From an uncultured Marinomonas sp. (GTDB lineage Bacteria > Pseudomonadota > Gammaproteobacteria > Pseudomonadales > Marinomonadaceae), in NCBI GenBank assembly GCA_947493575.1, contig CANLRQ010000001.1, forward strand, positions 1-64,000: DNA of 64,000 nt. The letters are read 5' to 3'. A program made the position numbers and the translations under genes. Positions 9,119 through 17,550 of this stretch are shown here, in pieces (the first letter of the stretch is position 1; the number at the start of each line of letters is the position of its first letter). Below the pieces are notes generated by a model that ran no database searches, was not told the DNA's origin, and saw only the letters and a program-made list of their open reading frames with translations.

Positions 9119-10243
9119 CTACGCGACGACCAAATCATCATAATGAATTAACTCAGGCTCTCCCTCGTACCCAAGAATAGAACCAATTTCCGCAGAAGGG
9201 CGACCAAGCAATTTTAACGTCTCTGCCACTCCATAATTAACAAGGCCTCTGGCCACAAGAACGCCAGACTCATCAACACACCGAACCATGTCACCACGGG
9301 CAAAACTGCCTTCTGCATCTTTCACTCCGACAGGCAATAAACTATTCCCACCAGCTTTCAATGCATTAACAGCCCCAGCATCCAACACTAGCGACCCTCG
9401 GCTTTTTAAATGCCCAGCCAACCATTGCTTACGCGCAGCCATACGACCATATTCCGGCTGCAACCATGTACCCACAATTTCTCCGGACACACTACGGGAA
9501 ATAACATTCTCTTCTCTACCTGACACAATCAAAGTATCTGCACCAGAACGAGCCGCCAAACGAGCTGCTCGAACTTTAGTTAACATTCCACCACTACCTA
9601 AAGCACCCGCACCCCCACTTGCCATCTCTTCCAAGCGATCATCAGACGCAAAAGCATGTGAAATCAGTTCTGCATCGGCATGGTCTCTAGGGTTTTTATC
9701 AAACAGCCCCAACTGATCCGTCAAAATAATCAACGCATCTGCTTCAACCAAATTAGCCACGAGAGCTCCTAAAGTATCATTATCACCAAATCGAATTTCG
9801 TCTGTGACAACAGTATCATTCTCATTAACAATAGGAACAACACCAAAAGACAATAAAGTCCTTAACGCAGAGCGGGCATTTAAATAACGTCGGCGATTTG
9901 AAAGATCATCATGCGTCAATAGAATTTGCGCTGTATTCAAGCCATGCTTAACAAAATAAGACTCATACAAACCAACTAACTTCATCTGACCTAAGGCAGC
10001 AGCAGCCTGCAACTCATTAACTTGTTTAGGTCGGTCTGTGAACCCTAAACGCGTCATCCCAGCAGCAATAGAACCAGAAGAGACCAATACCACTTCCTTA
10101 CCCGACTCTCGCAAGCGAGCAATTTGCTCAACCCACTTTCCAATATTTTCTACATCTAAGCCTTGCCCATCATTTGTTAGTAAAGCACTCCCTATCTTTA
10201 CAACCACTCTCTCGGCTTTCGCTATTTTTTTTCGAATATCCAT
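9119..10243 (-). CDS. proB: Glutamate 5-kinase
   Basis: First enzyme of proline biosynthesis from glutamate. The amino-acid-kinase domain (about 1-260) shows [11 protein letters not shown], the glutamate-site stretch NENDTV and [14 protein letters not shown]-terminal PUA domain (about 280-365, [16 protein letters not shown]) is present, as in E. coli. At 374 residues it is full length. It follows obgE by 39 bp on the same strand; the obgE-proB pair is common in Pseudomonas-like bacteria. No proA is in the window. Confidence 0.97.
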   Translation of the reverse strand: MDIRKKIAKAERVVVKIGSALLTNDGQGLDVENIGKWVEQIARLRESGKEVVLVSSGSIAAGMTRLGFTDRPKQVNELQAAAALGQMKLVGLYESYFVKHGLNTAQILLTHDDLSNRRRYLNARSALRTLLSFGVVPIVNENDTVVTDEIRFGDNDTLGALVANLVEADALIILTDQLGLFDKNPRDHADAELISHAFASDDRLEEMASGGAGALGSGGMLTKVRAARLAARSGADTLIVSGREENVISRSVSGEIVGTWLQPEYGRMAARKQWLAGHLKSRGSLVLDAGAVNALKAGGNSLLPVGVKDAEGSFARGDMVRCVDESGVLVARGLVNYGVAETLKLLGRPSAEIGSILGYEGEPELIHYDDLVVA

Positions 10244-10282
10244 GGTATTGGCTTTCTCACTTAATCACATCTAACCAGAACG

Positions 10283-11506
<1,224 letters not shown>

Positions 11507-11540
11507 TTACTAGTGTTATCTAGTATATAGAATTTTTCCA

Positions 11541-11573
11541 AAAAAAAAGCCCCGCCGCTGCGGAGCTCTTTTT
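11541..11573 (-). terminator. Terminator after rplU-rpmA
   Basis: A C/G-rich stem around the loop CGCT (CCGC/GCGG core, then AGC/GCT with one mismatch) is bordered by A and T runs. On the minus strand it ends in a U-tract 16 bp beyond rpmA. It separates rpmA from obgE. Confidence 0.82.
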
Positions 11574-11588
11574 CGAATTCAAAGAGAA

Positions 11589-11846
11589 TTAAGCCGCGAC
11601 TACAGAAACTGTACGACGCTTCAATTTACCTTTAACTTCAAACTTAACCTGACCTTCAGCAACAGCGAACAATGTGTGGTCTTTACCACAACGAACGCCT
11701 TCACCTGGGTGGAATTGCGTACCACGTTGACGAACTAAGATGTTACCAGGAATAACAACTTGACCACCAAAGCGCTTAACACCTAATCGTTTCGACTCGG
11801 AGTCGCGACCGTTACGAGTACTACCACCGGCTTTCTTATGAGCCAT
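11589..11846 (-). CDS. rpmA: 50S ribosomal protein L27
   Basis: 85-residue L27 beginning [16 protein letters not shown]. The flexible N-terminal arm reaches the peptidyl-transferase centre in known ribosomes. This is the gammaproteobacterial form without the cleaved N-terminal extension seen in Firmicutes. It lies 33 bp after rplU in the usual two-gene operon, with a terminator directly downstream. Confidence 0.99.
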   Translation of the reverse strand: MAHKKAGGSTRNGRDSESKRLGVKRFGGQVVIPGNILVRQRGTQFHPGEGVRCGKDHTLFAVAEGQVKFEVKGKLKRRTVSVVAA

Positions 11847-11879
11847 AATTTACACCCCTTAATATTGAATCAATTACGC

Positions 11880-12188
11880 TTATTTAATAGACGTAATTTT
11901 AACTTCTGTGAACCACTGACGATGACCCATACGCGTCATAGAATGCTTACGACGACGGAACTTAAGAATCTTAACTTTATCGCCACGGCCATGCGCAACC
12001 ACTTCTGCAGTTACCAACGCGCCTTCAACAACTGGTGCGCCAATTTTAACGTCGTCGCCATTGCTTACTAACAATACGTCGTTAAAATCAACAGAATTGC
12101 CTGCTTCAGCATCCAATTTTTCAATTTTAAGGACTTGACCTTCTTTCACGCGGTATTGCTTACCACCAGTTTTAATAACTGCAAACAT
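11880..12188 (-). CDS. rplU: 50S ribosomal protein L21
   Basis: 102-residue L21 ([17 protein letters not shown]) that binds 23S rRNA near L20. The C-terminal [14 protein letters not shown] stretch is the family signature. It leads the rplU-rpmA operon and is preceded by a leader of about 140 nt from a well-formed promoter. Confidence 0.99.
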   Translation of the reverse strand: MFAVIKTGGKQYRVKEGQVLKIEKLDAEAGNSVDFNDVLLVSNGDDVKIGAPVVEGALVTAEVVAHGRGDKVKILKFRRRKHSMTRMGHRQWFTEVKITSIK

Positions 12189-12333
12189 ATTTTATCTCCA
12201 ATAAGATTTATCCGGCTACTGGGTTAATTTGACCTACTTCTAGTGGCCCAACACCGATTAAATGAAAATTCATTAGAACCAATATCGGATTACCATATGA
12301 TAGGGAGCAAAATGTGGATAAATCGGACGCGGA

Positions 12334-12362
12334 ATTGTACGATAATGAAGCACACTTAACAA
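12334..12362 (-). promoter_or_regulatory. rplU-rpmA promoter
   Basis: Minus strand: -35 TTGTTA (12357-12362), 17 bp spacer, -10 TACAAT (12334-12339), followed by a CCGCG discriminator. The start near 12327 gives a leader of about 139 nt. In that leader GGCCACT (about 12245) can pair imperfectly with AGTAGCC (about 12217), a possible autoregulatory hairpin. Confidence 0.75.
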
Positions 12363-12400
12363 GCAAAAAGCCTAATGAGGCGGGATTTTTCATCTATGGG

Positions 12401-12429
12401 TTGACCAAAAGCTTTCACTTACCTAGCAT
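12401..12429 (+). promoter_or_regulatory. ispB promoter
   Basis: -35 TTGACC (12401-12406), 17 bp spacer, -10 TAGCAT (12424-12429), about 48 bp before the ispB start. It is divergent from the rplU promoter, with about 40 bp between the two -35 boxes. Confidence 0.62.
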
Positions 12430-12476
12430 GAGTCAACTTATGGGTCAGCCTAAGACTATTAATTTTCGGAAATTGC

Positions 12477-13466
12477 ATGCAATCCAACCCTATTCATAAT
12501 GTTGTGGCTAATGAATTTGCCAACGTCAACACACACATAATGTCACAATTAAAAAGTGATATTCCTCTTATAGAACAAATTGGCTATTACATTATTAGTA
12601 ATGGTGGGAAACGCTTACGACCATTAATGGTACTGCTCTCAGCACGGGCTTGTGGTTATAAAGAGCCAGAAGGTGCGCTAGAAGACAATAATATGATTCG
12701 TCTAGCTACTATCATTGAGTTCATACATACCGCTACATTGCTACACGATGATGTCGTCGATGAGTCAGATATGCGCCGAGGCAAAAAAACAGCTAATGAA
12801 GAGTGGGGTAATGCTCCCAGTGTTCTTGTTGGCGATTTTTTATATTCGAGAGCCTTTCAGATTATGGTGGAAGTCGGCAGTATGCGTTGTATGCAAATTC
12901 TTTCAGAAACAACCAACATTATTTCTGAAGGAGAAGTGCAGCAACTTATCAACTGCGGAGATCCTGACACAACTGAAGACAGCTATTTAAAAGTCATTCA
13001 ATATAAGACTGCAAAACTTTTTGAAGGCGCCGCTTTATGTGGCGCAGTCATTGCGCAATCATCTGAAGAAGATAGCAAGGCAATGGCTACCTATGGAATG
13101 CATGTTGGAACAGCATTTCAACTTATTGACGACGTAATGGACTACACTAGTACAGCTGAAGAAATGGGAAAGAGTGTTGGAGATGATCTAGCAGAAGGCA
13201 AGCCAACTCTACCTCTTATTTATGTCATGAAACATGGGCCAGAAGCTGCAAAACAGCGAGTAAGAGATGCCATTGTAAATGGTGGACTTGAGCAGATGGA
13301 ACAGATTATCGAAGATGTTTCAAGTTGTGGGGCTATAGAATATACCCAAGCAAAAGCAGTTGAGCAGGCTTCTCTTGCGTGCGACGCAATTGCTCATTTT
13401 CCTAATAGCGCCTACAAAACGGCTTTAATCGATCTGGCTAACGCATCGGTAAAAAGAAAATCTTAA
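12477..13466 (+). CDS. ispB: Polyprenyl (octaprenyl) diphosphate synthase
   Basis: Trans-prenyltransferase that extends FPP with IPP to make the ubiquinone side chain. Both aspartate-rich motifs are present: LLHDDVVDESDMRRG (first) and QLIDDVMDYT (second), together with GGKRLRP and KTAKLFEGA. At 329 residues it aligns along its length with E. coli IspB (323). Chain length is set by residues before the first motif and cannot be stated with certainty; octaprenyl is expected from relatives. Divergent from rplU-rpmA, the usual arrangement. It uses the isopentenyl diphosphate produced by IspH. Confidence 0.97.
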   Translation: MQSNPIHNVVANEFANVNTHIMSQLKSDIPLIEQIGYYIISNGGKRLRPLMVLLSARACGYKEPEGALEDNNMIRLATIIEFIHTATLLHDDVVDESDMRRGKKTANEEWGNAPSVLVGDFLYSRAFQIMVEVGSMRCMQILSETTNIISEGEVQQLINCGDPDTTEDSYLKVIQYKTAKLFEGAALCGAVIAQSSEEDSKAMATYGMHVGTAFQLIDDVMDYTSTAEEMGKSVGDDLAEGKPTLPLIYVMKHGPEAAKQRVRDAIVNGGLEQMEQIIEDVSSCGAIEYTQAKAVEQASLACDAIAHFPNSAYKTALIDLANASVKRKS

Positions 13467-13781
13467 TCATAGGCAGCAATCTCGGTGGCAATCATGGTAT
13501 CACTCAGCCACCCTATTCTTTCTATATCAAAACATCAACCAAACTATAACTGGAAGTAATAACAAACCAAAACAACATACTGATTCATAATTTCTAAAAC
13601 GACGACTAACAGATCGTATTCTGTATTTTTATGACTTTTTATATGCTAAGTTGGTTTTTTTCCATACAAACGTTCATATTACCATCTTGAACCGATATAA
13701 TTTGGCAAATTTTTAAAAACGCAAACTGGACCATAGCGGTGTTCCTAACAACACCATAAAGCTAGGGGGAATAGGATTACA
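13467..13781 (+). other. Intergenic region with fabA promoter and leader hairpin
   Basis: A 315 bp gap with no supportable gene. A GGTGGC/GCCACC pair (about 13485-13514) could end ispB but lacks a good U-tract. The fabA promoter lies at 13673-13701. In the leader, GGTGTT, CCTAAC, AACACC (13738-13755) is a perfect 6 bp stem about 27 bp before the start. I see no convincing FabR- or FadR-type operator. The middle third is A/T-rich without clear structure. Confidence 0.6.
13673..13701 (+). promoter_or_regulatory. fabA promoter
   Basis: -35 TTCATA (13673-13678), 17 bp spacer, -10 TATAAT (13696-13701), giving a 5' leader of about 74 nt before fabA. Confidence 0.65.
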
Positions 13782-14297
13782 ATGACAACACCTTCATCGT
13801 TTGAAAAAGACGAATTATTAAAATGCGGTTACGGAGAAATGTTTGGCGAAGGTAATGCACGATTACCTGTAGGCAACATGCTAATGATGGATCGCATTAC
13901 TAACATTACTGCTGAAGGCGGTGAACATGGAAAAGGAGAAATCATGGCTGAACTTGATATCACTCCAGATCTTTGGTTCTTTGACTGTCATTTCCCAAGT
14001 GACCCAGTCATGCCTGGCTGCTTAGGCTTAGATGCTATGTGGCAGTTAGTTGGTTTTTTCCTTGGTTGGAAAGGCAATAAAGGCAGAGGCCGAGCTTTAG
14101 GATGTGGTGAAGTTAAGTTTACTGGTCAAATCCTTCCAACAGCCAAGAAAGTGACTTTTAACATTCAGTTAAAACGAGTAATTGAACGCAAACTCGTTAT
14201 GGGTATTGCGGACGGAACGGTTGCTGTTGACGGTCGAGTAATCTATACCGCTACAGACTTACGTGTTGGTTTATTTACCTCCACTGAAAACTTCTAA
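13782..14297 (+). CDS. fabA: 3-hydroxydecanoyl-ACP dehydratase/isomerase
   Basis: Dehydrates 3-hydroxydecanoyl-ACP and isomerises trans-2- to cis-3-decenoyl-ACP, the branch point for anaerobic unsaturated fatty acid synthesis. 171 residues, as usual. Catalytic H70 ([14 protein letters not shown]) and D84 (LGLDAMWQL) are in place, and the [16 protein letters not shown] strand follows. It is 31 bp ahead of fabB, the classical fabA-fabB pair, so both steps of the pathway are made together. Confidence 0.99.
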   Translation: MTTPSSFEKDELLKCGYGEMFGEGNARLPVGNMLMMDRITNITAEGGEHGKGEIMAELDITPDLWFFDCHFPSDPVMPGCLGLDAMWQLVGFFLGWKGNKGRGRALGCGEVKFTGQILPTAKKVTFNIQLKRVIERKLVMGIADGTVAVDGRVIYTATDLRVGLFTSTENF

Positions 14298-14328
14298 AAA
14301 AAAGATAAAGAATAGAGAGGCACTTTCT

Positions 14329-15546
14329 ATGCGTCGCGTAGTTATAACTGGTCTTGGTATCGTAAGCTGTCTTGGTAATGACAAGAACAGCGTTCTTAAC
14401 TCCTTGTTGGAAGGTGAATCTGGTATTCGATTCGCTGAAGACTATAAAGAAATGGGCTTTCGTAGCCACGTTTGTGGACGTGTTGATTTAGATTCTGATG
14501 ATCTAATTGACCGAAAAACACGACGCTTCATGGGACCTGCTGCAACTTACGCATACGTCTCTATGCAACAAGCTATTTTGGATTCAGGCCTTACTGAAGA
14601 GCAAGTATCTAACATCAGAACTGGCTTGATTGCAGGATCTGGTGGTGCATCTGCACAAAACCTTGTTGACTCAGCTGACACATTACGTGCAAAAGGCGTT
14701 AAACGCGTTGGCCCATATCGTGTGACTCAAACAATGGGAAGCACAGTGTCAGCATGTCTAGCAACACCTTTTAAAATAAAAGGTGTTAATTACTCTATTA
14801 CATCTGCCTGTTCAACAAGTGCTCATTGTATTGGTAACGCAATGGAACTTATTCAATTAGGCAAGCAAGATGTTGTTTTTGCTGGCGGTGGCGAAGAAGA
14901 AAGCTGGACTCAAACATGCATGTTTGATGCTATGGGCGCGCTTTCTTCAAAATACAATGACACACCAGATAAAGCGTCTCGAGCATATGATGCCAACCGT
15001 GATGGTTTTGTTATCGCAGGTGGCGGTGGCATGTTGGTTGTTGAAGAGCTAGAGCATGCAAAAGCACGCGGTGCAAAAATTTATGCTGAGCTTGTTGGTT
15101 ATGGCGCGACATCTGATGGCTACGATATGGTTGCCCCGTCCGGTGAAGGCGCTGTTCGTTGTATGCAAATGGCAATGAGCACGGTTGATGGAAAAATTGA
15201 TTACATCAACACTCATGGCACAAGTACTCCTGCTGGTGACATGAAAGAGCTGCAAGCAGTTAATGAGACATTTGGATCAGACATTCCTTTGATTAGCTCC
15301 ACAAAATCACTATCTGGCCATTCACTGGGTGCTGCAGGTGTCCATGAAGCAATTTATTGCTTATTGATGATGGAAAATAACTTCATCACTGCATCTGCCA
15401 ATGTTGATGAGCTTGATGAAGCTGCTGGGGAAATCCCTGTAGTAACAACTCGCAAAGACAATGCTGATTTAACTCACATTATGTCTAATAGCTTCGGCTT
15501 TGGCGGAACAAATGCCAGCTTAGTATTTAAAAAGTACCAAGCTTAA
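14329..15546 (+). CDS. fabB: Beta-ketoacyl-ACP synthase I
   Basis: Elongates the cis-3-decenoyl-ACP made by FabA, and also saturated chains. The start [10 protein letters not shown] (405 residues) has GAGAGG eight bases upstream and matches E. coli FabB; the frame remains open upstream without homology. Catalytic triad: C161 ([10 protein letters not shown]), H296 ([11 protein letters not shown]) and H331 ([10 protein letters not shown]). The C-terminal [11 protein letters not shown] motif is intact. A strong terminator follows. Confidence 0.99.
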   Translation: MRRVVITGLGIVSCLGNDKNSVLNSLLEGESGIRFAEDYKEMGFRSHVCGRVDLDSDDLIDRKTRRFMGPAATYAYVSMQQAILDSGLTEEQVSNIRTGLIAGSGGASAQNLVDSADTLRAKGVKRVGPYRVTQTMGSTVSACLATPFKIKGVNYSITSACSTSAHCIGNAMELIQLGKQDVVFAGGGEEESWTQTCMFDAMGALSSKYNDTPDKASRAYDANRDGFVIAGGGGMLVVEELEHAKARGAKIYAELVGYGATSDGYDMVAPSGEGAVRCMQMAMSTVDGKIDYINTHGTSTPAGDMKELQAVNETFGSDIPLISSTKSLSGHSLGAAGVHEAIYCLLMMENNFITASANVDELDEAAGEIPVVTTRKDNADLTHIMSNSFGFGGTNASLVFKKYQA

Positions 15547-15561
15547 AAGCATATTTTCCAT

Positions 15562-15590
15562 AAAAAAACCCAACTAAGTTGGGTTTTTTT
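15562..15590. terminator. Bidirectional terminator between fabB and the acyltransferase genes
   Basis: CCCAAC/GTTGGG stem with loop TAA, flanked by seven A and seven T. It serves fabB and the convergent acyltransferase gene. Confidence 0.93.
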
Positions 15591-15618
15591 ATGTCTGATT
15601 CGAGCATTAAATAAAGAA

Positions 15619-16359
15619 TTACCTAGTTTTAGGTAATTTCCCCATCTCGTCCCTCATCCAAACTTGCATCTCTTCGTGTAATTGACCTGTTTTTTTACCT
15701 TCAGCTGAAATTTCAGGCCCTATAACAACATCAATCACTCCAGAATACTTCCTCCATGATTTGCTAGTCCATAAATAACCTGCATTATGAACAATAGGCT
15801 GAATGGACGCATTCGATGAAGTCGCTAACATAGCGGCACCTTTATTGAACTCCTTCTCTTCTCCAACTTTAACTCGGGTCCCTTCAGGAAAAATCAGTAC
15901 AGAACGACCATCTTCGATTCTTTCTTTTCCTTGTTTCAATATTTGTTTTAACGCATTACTTTTTTGACTACGATCAATAGCGATGGGTTGAACCATACGT
16001 AAACCCCAACCAAAAAAAGGCACAGACAATAATTCTTTTTTTAATACGGTCGACAGTGGAGTAACCAAGACTTGTAAAAAGTATGTTTCCCATTCACATT
16101 GATGATTTGCGACAAGAACCACAGGCTTATTTTTAACTAAGTTTTCACGCCCCTTTACACGAACTGTCACACCACAAAAAAACTTAAAAAGAATCAATAG
16201 GATAGAGTTATGAACATTTAACACAAGCTGTCTGTTTTTTGGCTTAAACAGTAGCGCTATTGGAGGTGAAACCACACCCGAAATAATTGTTAGCACAACA
16301 TAACAAAGGCCAAACAAAATAGACCCTATCACTCCTCTTAAAGACCGAAGCCCACTCAT
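15619..16359 (-). CDS. PlsC-family 1-acyl-glycerol-3-phosphate acyltransferase
   Basis: 246-residue membrane-associated acyltransferase. An N-terminal hydrophobic hairpin (about 10-62) precedes block I, NHQCEWETYF (H86...E91), and block III, IFPEGTR (156-162). The usual HX4D is HX4E here, a variant I recall from a subgroup of lysophospholipid acyltransferases, so it is not necessarily inactive. Likely role: acylating lysophosphatidic acid in phospholipid synthesis; the true acceptor is unknown. It follows a second acyltransferase by 14 bp, so the two probably work as an operon, next to fabAB. Confidence 0.88.
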   Translation of the reverse strand: MSGLRSLRGVIGSILFGLCYVVLTIISGVVSPPIALLFKPKNRQLVLNVHNSILLILFKFFCGVTVRVKGRENLVKNKPVVLVANHQCEWETYFLQVLVTPLSTVLKKELLSVPFFGWGLRMVQPIAIDRSQKSNALKQILKQGKERIEDGRSVLIFPEGTRVKVGEEKEFNKGAAMLATSSNASIQPIVHNAGYLWTSKSWRKYSGVIDVVIGPEISAEGKKTGQLHEEMQVWMRDEMGKLPKTR

Positions 16360-16373
16360 TAACTCTCTCCTTC

Positions 16374-17489
16374 TTACATTTGCTCTTTAGTGGTATTTTG
16401 CTTTAATTGCTGCATTAAAGGGTTTGCGTACATGGACAATACCGTCTCTCTTAACTCTTCAGGACAATTTTTTATATAGTCAGAAAAGGCAGAGTCGGTA
16501 GAACCTTTCGATTCAATAATTGCTGCAGCTGCTTTATTCGTTGGATGTATCGCATAATTCCCGATAATTTGTCGATCAATTTCTGCAACTAGTTCCTCTG
16601 GAGTATCATAACCATCACTTAACACATCTCCAAATGTTACGACGACCTTACCTTTTTGACCTACTATGCCATTCTTAATACTATCAATGTCCTCAAACTC
16701 CGCTTTCTTATATTCTCCTGTTGTAGACTTCTCTACCAACTCAGCAGCTTTGTCCAAGGCACATGGGTCATATTCATAAGAAATAGATACAGGCACAATA
16801 TTTAACTCTTTCATAGCATCAGGAAAAGAGCTTGTTTTCTTTTTACTCATATAAAACATTTTAATAATTGCAGGGTCTGTTTTATCCACCCCATCTTTCG
16901 CACGACCTTCTTTTTGTGCAATCCAAATATTACAATTCTCTTCCGTTATGGAGTGATTGATATAATCAGATAACTGGCCAAATGCCATCATCATTTCACG
17001 CACGCCTGCTACGGAACGCTTTACAATAAAGCTTTTATTTAATCTCATTAGATCAGAGACAAAAGGACGACGTAATAAATTGTCTCCAATGGCAACACGA
17101 ACAGTATCAATTCCAGCTAAAAATAAACCATAGTTTACAAACGCAGGATCCATCGCAATATCACGATGATTGGAAATAAAAAGATAACCCGTACCTTTCT
17201 CTAATTTATCAACGCCTCTATATTCCACATGCGTTGTCGTGGTTTTAATCATACGCTCCATATATCGAGCGGTACGTACTTGAAGATCATCCACGCCTTT
17301 AATATTAGCTACTTGGCGTTTTAAGCCCCACTTCACTGCAAACGACAATGGCGTCTGTAAAAATCCAGGACATGAGGGAAAACGAAAGCTTATAATTGTA
17401 TTTATAAAGTCAGGAGTATTTATTAAATTCTCTAATACACCTACAACTTCATCATCATTGTAGGGGCGAATATCATGAAACTGATCCAT
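16374..17489 (-). CDS. Glycerol/phospholipid acyltransferase-like protein
   Basis: 371 residues with a PlsB/PlsC-type core. Block I reads ISNHRDIAMDPAF (H108, D110, D114), which differs from canonical HX4D in spacing; block III is probably IAQKEGRAKDG (about 202). An 80-residue N-terminal part and a 120-residue C-terminal tail flank the domain, and no clear transmembrane span is seen. Such proteins are often annotated 1-acyl-sn-glycerol-3-phosphate acyltransferase, but the substrate is not established. It precedes the PlsC-family gene by 14 bp and lies 61 bp after the M16 peptidase. Confidence 0.75.
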   Translation of the reverse strand: MDQFHDIRPYNDDEVVGVLENLINTPDFINTIISFRFPSCPGFLQTPLSFAVKWGLKRQVANIKGVDDLQVRTARYMERMIKTTTTHVEYRGVDKLEKGTGYLFISNHRDIAMDPAFVNYGLFLAGIDTVRVAIGDNLLRRPFVSDLMRLNKSFIVKRSVAGVREMMMAFGQLSDYINHSITEENCNIWIAQKEGRAKDGVDKTDPAIIKMFYMSKKKTSSFPDAMKELNIVPVSISYEYDPCALDKAAELVEKSTTGEYKKAEFEDIDSIKNGIVGQKGKVVVTFGDVLSDGYDTPEELVAEIDRQIIGNYAIHPTNKAAAAIIESKGSTDSAFSDYIKNCPEELRETVLSMYANPLMQQLKQNTTKEQM

Positions 17490-17511
17490 TCAATTATCCA
17501 TTGCATTTGAT

Positions 17512-17541
17512 TAAGGGCCATAACATTTATCATAGCCCTTA
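17512..17541 (-). terminator. Possible terminator or stem after the M16 peptidase
   Basis: TAAGGGC and GCCCTTA can pair across a 16 nt loop, 10 bp past the peptidase stop. There is no good U-tract on the minus strand, so it may be only an attenuator or mRNA-protecting stem. Confidence 0.35.
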
Positions 17542-17550
17542 GTATTATTT

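Noticed and set aside
12365..12390. Terminator between the rplU and ispB promoters
   Set aside because: Only four G/C-containing pairs (GCCT/AGGC), and there is no gene ending here to terminate.
13720..13760. FadR- or FabR-like operator upstream of fabA
   Set aside because: AACTGGACCA resembles a FadR half-site and GGTGTT/AACACC is palindromic, but neither matches a known consensus in spacing, so no operator is claimed.
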